The translations under genes were made by a program, and so were the position numbers. Source: an uncultured Phycisphaerales bacterium (GTDB lineage Bacteria; Planctomycetota; Phycisphaerae; WQYP01). From it: a DNA stretch of 64,000 bases. Where the stretch lies: the NCBI GenBank assembly GCA_903845195.1, contig CAIMWO010000010.1, positions 1-64,000 of the forward strand, given 5' to 3'. Below the pieces are notes generated by a model, which was given only the letters and a program-made list of their open reading frames with translations, had not been told where the DNA came from and searched no databases. Below are positions 35,603 to 43,743 of this stretch, one piece after another. Within the stretch, counting starts at the first letter, position 1, and every line of letters begins with the position of its first letter.

Positions 35603-36225
35603 TGACCACCGCGACCCAAACACCGCAGCCTGTGCGCTTGCGATCCATCCCGGCTGTGCCGGAGTGGTATCAGGGCCGGATCAACAACAATCCCGCCGGA
35701 ATGAGTCTCTTGGCCATTCTTCGCGAAGACTTCCGCACCCACGACCGCAACTTGTTCGAACAGGGATTCTGGGCCGTCGGCGTCCATCGCTTCGGCAATT
35801 GGCGGATGCGCGTCAAACCCAAAGTCCTCCGCCTGCCGTTTTCACTGCTCTACAAGGTCCTCTACAAGTTCGTCGAATGTACCTGCGGCATCAGCCTCCC
35901 GTATACCGTCAAGCTCGGCCGGCGCGTGCGCATCTGGCATCACAGCGGAATCATCCTCAGCGCACGTTCCATCGGCGATGACGTTCAGATCCGCCAGAAC
36001 ACCACTTTTGGCGTGCTTCGCACCGATCACCATTTCGAATTACCGATCATCGAAGACCGCGTCGATATCGGTTGCGGCGCGGTCATTCTCGGTGGCGTCC
36101 GCGTCGGTCATGATTCCGTGATCGGGGCCAACGCCGTCGTGTTACAGGATATTCCGGCCCGCTCCGTTGCCGTCGGCATTCCCGCCCGCATCGTCAAGAC
36201 ACTTCCCGCGCTGGAGTCCGAATGA
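35602..36225 (+). CDS. Serine acetyltransferase-like hexapeptide acyltransferase
   Basis: A protein of about 207 residues. The N-terminal helical part (LAILREDFRTHDRNLFEQGF) is like CysE. The C-terminal left-handed beta helix has hexapeptide repeats (VKLGRRVRIWHHSGIILS, IGCGAVILGGVRVGHDSVIG) and the closing VGIPARIVK. In EPS loci such enzymes acetylate a sugar. The start is fixed by a TAATG overlap at 35602 with GGAAAG upstream; ATG 35590 would lie inside the preceding gene. Confidence 0.9.
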   Translation: MTTATQTPQPVRLRSIPAVPEWYQGRINNNPAGMSLLAILREDFRTHDRNLFEQGFWAVGVHRFGNWRMRVKPKVLRLPFSLLYKVLYKFVECTCGISLPYTVKLGRRVRIWHHSGIILSARSIGDDVQIRQNTTFGVLRTDHHFELPIIEDRVDIGCGAVILGGVRVGHDSVIGANAVVLQDIPARSVAVGIPARIVKTLPALESE

Positions 36226-37265
36226 GTCGATTAGGCATCGTGATCATCGGACGAAATGAAGGCACGCGGCTGACGCAGTGCCTCGAATCGGTCCTCCACT
36301 CCGGCCATCCAATCGTCTATATCGATTCCGGTTCCGTTGATGGCAGTCCGGATCTGGCCCGAGCGCATCGCATCCAGGTCATCGAACTCGATCGCTCTAC
36401 TCCCTTTGGCGCAGGCCGCGCCCGAAACACCGGCGCCGCCCTCCTTGCGGAAACCTATCCCGCTGTCGAATTCGTGCAATTCATCGATGGCGACTGCACG
36501 CTCGATTCTCAATGGCTTTCCTCAGGTGTGGCAACGCTGACTTCACAGCCGGATGTCGCTGTCGTCTGCGGTCGGCGGCGCGAACGTTTTCCCGAAGCTT
36601 CGCTCTACAACCGCCTGTGCGATCTCGAATGGGATGCCCCGACCGGCGAGGTCACCTGGTGCGGTGGCGATGCACTGATGCGGCTTTCGGCCTTTCAACG
36701 CGTCGGCGGATTCAACACCACCGTCAAGGCCGGCGAAGAACCCGAACTCTGTAACCGCCTGCGTGCCGCGAATTGGCGCATCTTGCGAATCGATGCGGAC
36801 ATGACCCGTCATGATGCCGCCATCCTGCGTTTCGGCCAGTGGTGGAAACGCCAACTTCGTTCCGGTTACGGCAGTCTCGATCTGGCCTGCCGTTTTCGCA
36901 TCGCCTCATTCCGCCGCTTCGTTCTCAGCGCCCAGTCGTGGACCATCTGCTGGCTCATCGTTTGTGGATTATTGGCGGGAGCCGCTGCGGCTTATCCGTC
37001 AACTTGGACATATGCGGCCGCGGGCTTGTGGGCGATCCTTCCCTTGCTTCAGATCGTCCGGATTGCTCTTCGATTTCGCAGCAAACCCAATGCATCGGGT
37101 AAAGCCCTTTGGCTCGCGGCTCTGATGGTGATCGGCAAGTGGGGCGAAACCCTCGGGCACCTGCAATATCTCCGAGACCGCCTCGCAGGCCGTGGCGTGG
37201 CCCTGATCGAGTACAAGCAACCCGCGCCGGCCCCAACCACACCCGTCGCCGGCGTCCTTCGCTGA
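36222..37265 (+). CDS. Family 2 glycosyltransferase with C-terminal membrane helices
   Basis: A protein of 347 residues. LGIVIIGRNEGTRLTQCLES, VYIDSGSVDGSPDLA and VQFIDGDCTLD (DGD metal site) identify a GT2 catalytic domain. Two or three hydrophobic segments follow near residues 235-280 (WTICWLIVCGLLAGAAAA), so the protein sits at the membrane. It overlaps the acetyltransferase gene by ATGA. Confidence 0.92.
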   Translation: MSRLGIVIIGRNEGTRLTQCLESVLHSGHPIVYIDSGSVDGSPDLARAHRIQVIELDRSTPFGAGRARNTGAALLAETYPAVEFVQFIDGDCTLDSQWLSSGVATLTSQPDVAVVCGRRRERFPEASLYNRLCDLEWDAPTGEVTWCGGDALMRLSAFQRVGGFNTTVKAGEEPELCNRLRAANWRILRIDADMTRHDAAILRFGQWWKRQLRSGYGSLDLACRFRIASFRRFVLSAQSWTICWLIVCGLLAGAAAAYPSTWTYAAAGLWAILPLLQIVRIALRFRSKPNASGKALWLAALMVIGKWGETLGHLQYLRDRLAGRGVALIEYKQPAPAPTTPVAGVLR

Positions 37266-38558
37266 ATGGATTTCTCCATGCGCATCGCCTATCTGATCAA
37301 TCAATATCCCAAGACCAGTCACGCCTTCATTCGGCGTGAAATCGCGGCATTGGAATCCCGCGGTATAATCGTGGACCGCATGTCCATCCGCCGCGTGAAA
37401 GAAACGCTCGTCGAGCCCGAAGATCGCGCCGAACAATCCCGAACTACAACGCTCCTCGATCGTGGCCTTTTGAAACTTGCGTTCGCAACGCTTGCCGTAT
37501 TCATCTCATGCCCCATCAAGTCCCTGCGCTGCCTGCTTGGAGCGATTCGACTTGCCAAACATTCGGATCGCGGCTTCCTCCGGCATCTGGCCTACGTCGC
37601 CGAAGCTTGCCTCCTCAAACGCCTCACGGCCGCGTCGAAAGCATCGCATATCCACGCCCACTTCGGCACAAATTCCGCCGCCGTCGCCATGCTGTGCCAC
37701 CTGCTGGATGGACCCTCCTACAGCTTTACCGTTCACGGCCCCGAAGAATTCGATCGACCCGATGCTCTGCACCTGGGCGACAAGATCCATCACGCTTCTT
37801 TTGTCGTCGCCGTGTCCGAGTTCGGGCACAGTCAACTGATGCGCTGGTGCAAGATGAGCGACTGGCCGAGAATTCACGTCATCCGCTGTGGCGTGGATCG
37901 TTCTTATCTTGCTGTTCCTCTTGAACGACCCGCAACCGCGCCACGGCTCGTCTGTGTCGGCCGACTCTGCGAACAGAAAGGCCAACTCCTCCTCGTTCAG
38001 GCCGCACGCCTGCTTGCTGATGACGGCATCAATTTCGAACTCGTCCTCGCCGGTGATGGTCCGCTGCGAGCAGAAATTGAAAATGCCATCAACGATCGCG
38101 GCCTCGCCGGACGCGTGCGCATCACCGGCTGGCTTTCCGGCGAGCAGGTCAAGAACGAAATTCAGCACGCCCGTGCGCTGGTCCTCCCCAGCTTCGCCGA
38201 GGGGCTTCCCGTGGTCATTATGGAGGCCCTCGCCCTCGGCAGGCCCGTTCTCTCCACCTATGTCGCCGGCATTCCCGAGCTTGTAATCCCGGGCGACAAT
38301 GGCCTGCTCGTGCCCGCTGGAAACGTGGAAATGCTTGCCGGCGCCATGAAAACAATCCTGCAGATTTCGCCTACCGATCTCGTCGCGATGGGTACTCGTG
38401 GCCGCCAGCGCGTTGTGGAATCTCATGATTGCCTGAAGGAAGCGGAAAAGCTGGCCCGTCTTTTTCGCGGTCAAGCTTCCGAAGCCGCCCCGTCAGAAAT
38501 CGAACCCTCCGAAACCCCCGCAGCCGAACCCGTAACAACAGTGCTGATTCATGACTGA
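37266..38558 (+). CDS. Family 4 glycosyltransferase (WcaL/colanic-acid type)
   Basis: A protein of 430 residues. The start RIAYLINQYPKTSHAFIRRE (after a four-residue extension) and HIHAHFGTNSA are typical of WcaL-like GT4 enzymes. The donor half contains LVCVGRLCEQKGQ, VLAGDGPLR and FAEGLPVVIMEALALGRPV (E-x7-E). The last 40 residues are Pro/Glu/Ala-rich and not part of the fold. ATG 37278 is an alternative start matching homologues better. It shares 8 bp with the next gene. Confidence 0.92.
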   Translation: MDFSMRIAYLINQYPKTSHAFIRREIAALESRGIIVDRMSIRRVKETLVEPEDRAEQSRTTTLLDRGLLKLAFATLAVFISCPIKSLRCLLGAIRLAKHSDRGFLRHLAYVAEACLLKRLTAASKASHIHAHFGTNSAAVAMLCHLLDGPSYSFTVHGPEEFDRPDALHLGDKIHHASFVVAVSEFGHSQLMRWCKMSDWPRIHVIRCGVDRSYLAVPLERPATAPRLVCVGRLCEQKGQLLLVQAARLLADDGINFELVLAGDGPLRAEIENAINDRGLAGRVRITGWLSGEQVKNEIQHARALVLPSFAEGLPVVIMEALALGRPVLSTYVAGIPELVIPGDNGLLVPAGNVEMLAGAMKTILQISPTDLVAMGTRGRQRVVESHDCLKEAEKLARLFRGQASEAAPSEIEPSETPAAEPVTTVLIHD

Positions 38559-39510
38559 AATCTTCCAGATATCCTCGCCGCTCCTCGCGCAGAACCGCCT
38601 CTCCGCGCCTGTCGGGGTATTGGTCAGCGTCGTGATCGTCAACTGGAATCGCGCTGCGGACATCGTCCAGACGCTTGCCCACCTCCGCAAACAGCATCAT
38701 CAATCGCTCGAAATTATCGTCGTCGATAACGGCTCCACCGACGTCTCGGCCGACGTGCTCGCCCAGATTCCCGGCATCACCTTGATCCGCCTTCTTTCCA
38801 ACGCCGGACCCGCCCGTGCCCGCAATGTCGGAGCCAACGCCGCCTCCGGACCCTACCTCTTCTTTCTCGACAATGACGCCTCGCCCGGCCGCAACGCCAT
38901 CCGCCGCCTCGTTCAGTACATGGAAGATCACGATGACGTCGGCATCCTTGGCTGCCGCATCATGAATTCCGTCAGCCGCAGGATCGATCAATGGATTTAC
39001 GCCCAGCCTTACGATACGCACGGCCGCCAGTCGTTCGACACGTACTCCTTTTCCGCTGCCGGAGCGTTGATTCGCGCCGACCTGTTCCTCAGCATCGGCG
39101 GCTTCTGGGAAGACTTGTTCATCTACAATGAGGAAGTCGATCTCGCCCTGCGCGTTATCCGCGCCGGTTATCGCGTCGAATACGCGCCCGCCGCCACGAT
39201 TCTTCACCGTGCCGCACCCACCGGACGCGTGGCTCCCGGCGCCTATTTCTATTATCAAATCCGTAACTGGATCTGGATCTTCCGCCGCCACTATCCTGCG
39301 CTCGCCCGCCAGCGAAAGATCGCACTCTACTGCCTGCTCTATATCATCAAAGGCCTGCTTGCGTTTCGGCTTGGCAATGTCATCCGTGGCATCTGGGATG
39401 GCCTCTTCCGCCGCCGCATCGTCGCCGCATTCCCCGACAAAATGACCGGCGCCGAGCTCGTCCGCTACGAACAACTCAATCAACGCACGTCTCTGCGGCC
39501 GGGAAGATAA
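38551..39510 (+). CDS. Family 2 glycosyltransferase
   Basis: A protein of 319 residues. VSVVIVNWNRAADIVQTLAH, IIVVDNGSTDVS, GPYLFFLDNDASPG (DND metal site) and YNEEVDLALRVIRAGY are clear GT2 blocks. It ends the continuous run of EPS genes. The 68-bp gap to the secreted hydrolase gene contains no obvious terminator, so that gene may be co-transcribed. Confidence 0.92.
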   Translation: MTEIFQISSPLLAQNRLSAPVGVLVSVVIVNWNRAADIVQTLAHLRKQHHQSLEIIVVDNGSTDVSADVLAQIPGITLIRLLSNAGPARARNVGANAASGPYLFFLDNDASPGRNAIRRLVQYMEDHDDVGILGCRIMNSVSRRIDQWIYAQPYDTHGRQSFDTYSFSAAGALIRADLFLSIGGFWEDLFIYNEEVDLALRVIRAGYRVEYAPAATILHRAAPTGRVAPGAYFYYQIRNWIWIFRRHYPALARQRKIALYCLLYIIKGLLAFRLGNVIRGIWDGLFRRRIVAAFPDKMTGAELVRYEQLNQRTSLRPGR

Positions 39511-39578
39511 TCACAGTGTCATCGCCCGTCACCCAGTATATTGGCCACAGCAATGCCGCTTGTGCGGAAGGAACATGA

Positions 39579-42389
39579 GTGCCCACGCATCTTCTACGAA
39601 ACTACTGCCGCGCCACGGTGATGCTGCTGGCGTTTGCGGGCACCGCCCTTTTCTCGCCTGTCTCAATCTCCGCCGCCGATGATGTTCCCTGCCAGGCGGT
39701 CATTGATCCCAACAACAATTTCAGCTTCTTTCTCATGGGCCGCAACCAGTCCATGTTAAACCTCGGTGTCACCGCCTGGGGACCGGACTGGAAATGGACC
39801 AGCGTGGAGTCCACCGAGAAAAAACTTGCCGACCACACTCTGCACGTTGAAGCCCCCGTCACCATCGAAGGCCAAACCCTGGCATTGTCGATGCACGTGG
39901 CTCCCGCCGATGCTCGCACGTATACCTTCCGCTACGATCTGCGAGCAGAAAAGAACATCCCCCTGACGATGATCGCTGCCACCCTGCGCGTCCCTGACGG
40001 CGCCAAAGGCCACGTTACGCTGACGGACGACGCCGGCAAGGAAACCGCAATCGATCTTCCCGCGGAGAAAACCGATCAGCTCGCGATCAAGAAAGCGGTC
40101 TTCACCGGAACGATTTGGCCCGGGCCTTTGACCGTAACTATCGATCCGCCCATCCAGGTCTCCACCGATGGCGAAGTCCGCTTCCAACTTGCAACCGATC
40201 TATTGAAGGCCGGCAAATCGCATGCAACATTGACCTTCACCTTTCCCACAGAAGCCGCGCTTCGCGCCACCGATAGCGATGCCTCCGCCGCCTCTCCAGT
40301 CCTGCCTACTGCCGATTGGTTCCCGTATACGCCCACCTGGAAACCCGGCAACAGCGTCATTGGCATGGAAGACTGGCTCGAAAACCCGGCCGGCAAGCAC
40401 GGCGCAGTGCGCATCGCCGGCGATCGCTACGAATTCGAAGATCACACGCCCATCAAATTCTGGGGCGTCAATCTCTCTTACGCGGACAGTGCGCCGGAAA
40501 AGTCCAATGCGCGATTCACCGCCGCCCGCTTCGTCCGCTACGGCGTCAATGCCGTGCGCATGCACAAGTTCACCGGCGCCGATTGGGCCGGCATTGGCGA
40601 CAAGAACGACGCGACCCGCTTCACCCCTGATGGCCTCGACCGCCTCGATTATTTCGCCAGCCAGCTCGCCCAGCGCGGCATCTACTACGGCTGGTCGCAC
40701 ACGTACCAGTTCTGCGTCCGCCCCGGCAACCGCCAAAGCGTCATCGGCTATGACGAACTGATGAAGCACGGCGGCAACACCTATGGCGTCATCAATTGGG
40801 CTGAGGACGTCCAGGACCTGCTCATCATGCAAGTCGTCAACCTGCTCAAGCACAAGAATCCTTACACAGGAAAAGCCTACGCCGAAGACCCCGCCCTCTG
40901 TTATGTCGAATTGCAGAACGAAGATGACATCTTCTTCTACACGTCCGATCCTGCCTATAAGAATTTCCCCACCTATCGCAAACTGCTCGAAAATCACTTC
41001 ACAGAATGGCTCACACAAAAGTACGGTTCGACAGAATCCCTCGCCCGCGCCTGGAGCGGCGCCGTCACCAGCAGCGATTCTCTCGATAACGGAACAGTCA
41101 CCGTCCAGCCCAATCCTTGGAGCATGGGCACCGACGGCCTCGCCATCGTTTCCGGTGGCCATCGCCAACGCATGCTCGACAATGCCGCATTCCTTCACGA
41201 GACCCAAGACCGCTTCTACGCCAAATTCGTCAAAGCCATCCGCGACGCCGGCTACAAAGGACCGCTCATCGGTTCCCCCTGGCAGGCGCCGTCCATGCTC
41301 CCGCACTATTACAACCTCCGCTCCGACAGCCTCGTCGGCGGCATCGATCGCCACGATTACTTCGGCGAAAAATTCACCGACACCATGCTCCACCACCCCG
41401 GCAGGGGGCTCCTTTCTGCCGGCCTCCAACAGGTCGCCAATCGCCCCTTCACGCTTTCCGAATGGATTCACGTCTACCCTTCGCTCTATAGCGCTGAAGG
41501 CCCCGTCATCGTCGCCGCCTACGGCCTGGGCTTGCAGGGCTGGGACGCATCCTACGAATTCCAATCCACCAGCGCTCGCCCTGAAGATCTCGTCGGCAAA
41601 CTGCCTTGGGGCGTGTGGAACGCCGATGCACCCACGCAGATTGGACAGTACCCCGTGCTGGCCCGCATGATTGCCCGCGGCGACGTGCAGGAAGCCCCCA
41701 TCCTCACCACGCGTCGTATCAGCCCGGATGAACTCGCCACCGCCAAGTTTAATTTCGCTGATGCCGTCGCCCCCCACGACAGCGTCAGAGCCGTCGCCGG
41801 TCTGGTCCCTCATGAATCGCTCGCCGCCGGCCGTACGCTCGTCGAATTCGTGGAGAAATCCACGCCCAGCACCCCGCCCGATCTGGCCCGCTACACGCAA
41901 TCCAATGGCCAGATCATCAAGTCCGCTACCGGCCAGCTCATCTGGGATGCAGCCGCCGGTTTCATCACCATCGATACGCCGGGCACTCAGGGCTACGTCG
42001 GCTTCGCCAAAGATAAGACCTTATCGCTGGGGCAACTGACCATCACACCTGCATGCCCATACGCCTCTATCCTCATCACGGCATTGGATCGAAAATCCAC
42101 GCTGAAGGACGCCAAACATGTTCTTCTCTCTGTTGTCGCGCGCAACGCCAACACCGGATTCCGCATTCTCGGCGTCGACGGAAAAACCATCACTGACAAT
42201 GGCCGCGGCCCAATCTTGCTCGAACCCGTAAAAGCCGATATCCAATTCACCGGTCGCCATGTCCTGCAAGTCCGCATTCTCGATCACGACGGTTTCCCCA
42301 CCGACCGCACGCTCCCCGTCCAATCCGACCGTTTCACTCTCGACGGCAGCAAAGATCACGCGATGTATTATGAGATCACGCTGGAGTAA
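39579..42389 (+). CDS. Secreted glycoside hydrolase (clan A, GH5-like)
   Basis: A protein of 936 residues with a signal peptide (core VMLLAFAGTALFSPV, cleavage near residue 32). A beta-rich N-terminal region is followed by a TIM-barrel-like part: FWGVNLSYADSA, FVRYGVNAVRMHKF, acid/base candidate Glu448 in ELQNEDD and nucleophile candidate Glu628 in FTLSEWIH. The C-terminus is again beta-rich. This layout fits clan GH-A enzymes that cut glucan- or mannan-type chains. Placed at the end of the EPS locus it could trim or release the locus's own polysaccharide. The start is GTG at 39579 with AAGGA upstream. Confidence 0.83.
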   Translation: MPTHLLRNYCRATVMLLAFAGTALFSPVSISAADDVPCQAVIDPNNNFSFFLMGRNQSMLNLGVTAWGPDWKWTSVESTEKKLADHTLHVEAPVTIEGQTLALSMHVAPADARTYTFRYDLRAEKNIPLTMIAATLRVPDGAKGHVTLTDDAGKETAIDLPAEKTDQLAIKKAVFTGTIWPGPLTVTIDPPIQVSTDGEVRFQLATDLLKAGKSHATLTFTFPTEAALRATDSDASAASPVLPTADWFPYTPTWKPGNSVIGMEDWLENPAGKHGAVRIAGDRYEFEDHTPIKFWGVNLSYADSAPEKSNARFTAARFVRYGVNAVRMHKFTGADWAGIGDKNDATRFTPDGLDRLDYFASQLAQRGIYYGWSHTYQFCVRPGNRQSVIGYDELMKHGGNTYGVINWAEDVQDLLIMQVVNLLKHKNPYTGKAYAEDPALCYVELQNEDDIFFYTSDPAYKNFPTYRKLLENHFTEWLTQKYGSTESLARAWSGAVTSSDSLDNGTVTVQPNPWSMGTDGLAIVSGGHRQRMLDNAAFLHETQDRFYAKFVKAIRDAGYKGPLIGSPWQAPSMLPHYYNLRSDSLVGGIDRHDYFGEKFTDTMLHHPGRGLLSAGLQQVANRPFTLSEWIHVYPSLYSAEGPVIVAAYGLGLQGWDASYEFQSTSARPEDLVGKLPWGVWNADAPTQIGQYPVLARMIARGDVQEAPILTTRRISPDELATAKFNFADAVAPHDSVRAVAGLVPHESLAAGRTLVEFVEKSTPSTPPDLARYTQSNGQIIKSATGQLIWDAAAGFITIDTPGTQGYVGFAKDKTLSLGQLTITPACPYASILITALDRKSTLKDAKHVLLSVVARNANTGFRILGVDGKTITDNGRGPILLEPVKADIQFTGRHVLQVRILDHDGFPTDRTLPVQSDRFTLDGSKDHAMYYEITLE

Positions 42390-42462
42390 CGAACCCGTGC
42401 AACAGGTGCGGTAGGGGGGGTAACGCGTCCAATTTCTACGTACGATCAAGCGAATGTATTTG

Positions 42463-42502
42463 AAGACCTCCGGAAATCTCACGAATTCTGGAGGTCTTTC
42501 TC
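42463..42502 (+). terminator. Rho-independent terminator after the EPS/hydrolase run
   Basis: AAGACCTCC (42463-42471) pairs with GGAGGTCTT (42490-42498), a 9-bp perfect stem followed by a short pyrimidine tract TCTCT. It lies 74 bp after the hydrolase stop and so closes the long plus-strand unit. Confidence 0.8.
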
Positions 42503-42596
42503 TGCGCTCGCAACGACGTAGGCTGGTGGACTTGCTTGCAGCGCCAGTCGCTATACCCGGATGCAAGATCGGCGGGCGTTTGGATTGGGTTATTGA

Positions 42597-42915
42597 ATGC
42601 ACAACATCCTCCTCCACGAGCGTTCAGTTGAAGAACTGGCCCGGCACTTTGTAAGACTGCCGAGACCTTCGCTGCTCCCCCCGCTGGGTGATGCCCAATG
42701 GCGGCGAGTTGCTGCAAACCCAATCGCCAAGCCGTGGCTGTCGGTGATTCGCACGCGAGCCCTGGGCGAGATCAACAGACCTCTCCCGGTTCCTACCGAT
42801 GAACTTCTACGCGGATTTTCACCCCACCGGCGCCACGCTTCCTTTTGAACGTCGCCGGTTGCTCGCTTGCGCCGCCACGGCCAGCCAGGTCCTCGCCTCG
42901 GCGACCTTATTGTGT
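42597..42915 (+). pseudogene. Heparinase II/III-like N-terminal fragment (frameshifted, truncated)
   Basis: The first frame reads WRRVAANPIAKPWLSVIRTR followed by PLPVPTDEL. A second frame continues YADFHPTGATLPFERRR. Joined, these resemble the N-terminal alpha-helical part of heparinase/alginate-lyase-type proteins (PLAKPW...P.PTDE....). A one-base insertion at about 42806 separates the frames. Sequence resembling the family stops at about 42915, where the integrase remnant begins, so the rest of the gene is lost. The assignment is by pattern only. Confidence 0.5.
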
Positions 42916-42932
42916 AAGTGGGTTCACTGGCG

Positions 42933-43470
42933 CTACACCGCGCCATGCTCGCCCACAGGTTTGATACGATTAATCAGTGATTCCGATTCGCCTTGGAGAA
43001 TGTGGCGATAGAGGGCCGTCATCTTGCTGTCAGAGTGCCCAAGTCAGTCCTTGACGTCTGTTTCGGGAATGCCGAGATGAACAGAAAAAATGGCGGAAGG
43101 AGTGGACCCGACCGTCTTCAAGACTCCGGCCTGCGTCAAATTTCGGGAAGTTGTCTTTGAGAACGTTTAGCACATTCCGCCGAAGGACGTTTCTCACTGC
43201 GTCGGGCTTCAACAAGCCATCAAGAGGGCCGTGGAATACCCAACCCCGACGAGGCCCAGGTACGGAATCCAGCGCCGGCCCGCGGTTCGCGATGTAAGGG
43301 TACACGTCGGCTCCGATGAGTTTTGGTCGACCTAACGAGGTCATCTGTTGCCGTGGCCCCTCCGCGTGTCTGGTCACGGACGTGGATCATGCCGCTCTCG
43401 GAATTCAGATCGACGTCCGCCCATTGAATCTGGGCCAATTCCTCAATTCTTCCACGATATTGATACTTTC
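42933..43470 (-). pseudogene. Tyrosine recombinase (phage-type integrase) C-terminal remnant
   Basis: Pieces of an integrase catalytic domain lie in three frames: EELAQIQWADVDL (about 43440), SKTHRSRRVPL-like text, VLRRNVLNVLKDNF, HSFRHFF (the HxxR box), and finally LGHSDSKMTALYRHI (LGH and the Tyr) to a stop at 42933. At least two frameshifts are present, plus a TGA where the family has Trp (VKD-stop-LGHSD). It is therefore inactive. The N-terminal DNA-binding half is absent. It abuts the heparinase-like fragment, and together they mark an old integration scar before the kdp operon. Confidence 0.8.
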
Positions 43471-43561
43471 TTGATGTTCCCGCTCCCGATATTGACGCCC
43501 GCTTAATCACACTCGCGCCAAGAATGTGATGTAGTGCTCATGTGCCTTGAAAGGAGTTCAC

Positions 43562-43654
43562 ATGGACATTCTCTACATCGCCGTGGTGCTCGCCTTCTTC
43601 GCCCTGACTTGGGGCTTGGTGGTGCTGTGCCAGAAGTTGGGAGGTTCACAATGA
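43562..43654 (+). CDS. Small membrane protein preceding kdpF
   Basis: A peptide of 30 residues, MDILYIAVVLAFFALTWGLV plus a short polar tail. It is a single membrane helix with AAGGAG about seven bases before the ATG. Similar one-helix ORFs (pattern ILFIALTLAFFALSWG) precede kdpF in various kdp operons. It overlaps kdpF by ATGA. The role is probably structural or stabilising in the Kdp complex; this is inference. Confidence 0.75.
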   Translation: MDILYIAVVLAFFALTWGLVVLCQKLGGSQ

Positions 43655-43743
43655 CGCCGCTTTACTGGATCGGCGGAATCCTCTCCGCACTCATTCTGGT
43701 CTACCTGCTGGCCGCGCTGCTTTATCCGGAGAAGTTTTCATGA
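43651..43743 (+). CDS. kdpF: K+-transporting ATPase subunit KdpF
   Basis: A peptide of 30 residues: YWIGGILSALILVYLLAALL with the C-terminal PEKF. This is the recognisable KdpF single-helix peptide that stabilises the KdpABC complex. GGGAGG precedes the ATG. It overlaps kdpA by ATGA. Confidence 0.92.
   Translation: MTPLYWIGGILSALILVYLLAALLYPEKFS

Noticed and set aside
40200-41900. 566-codon minus-strand ORF opposite the glycoside hydrolase
   Set aside because: Low-complexity Gly/Ala/Val-rich antisense shadow. The plus strand carries a signal peptide and catalytic motifs.
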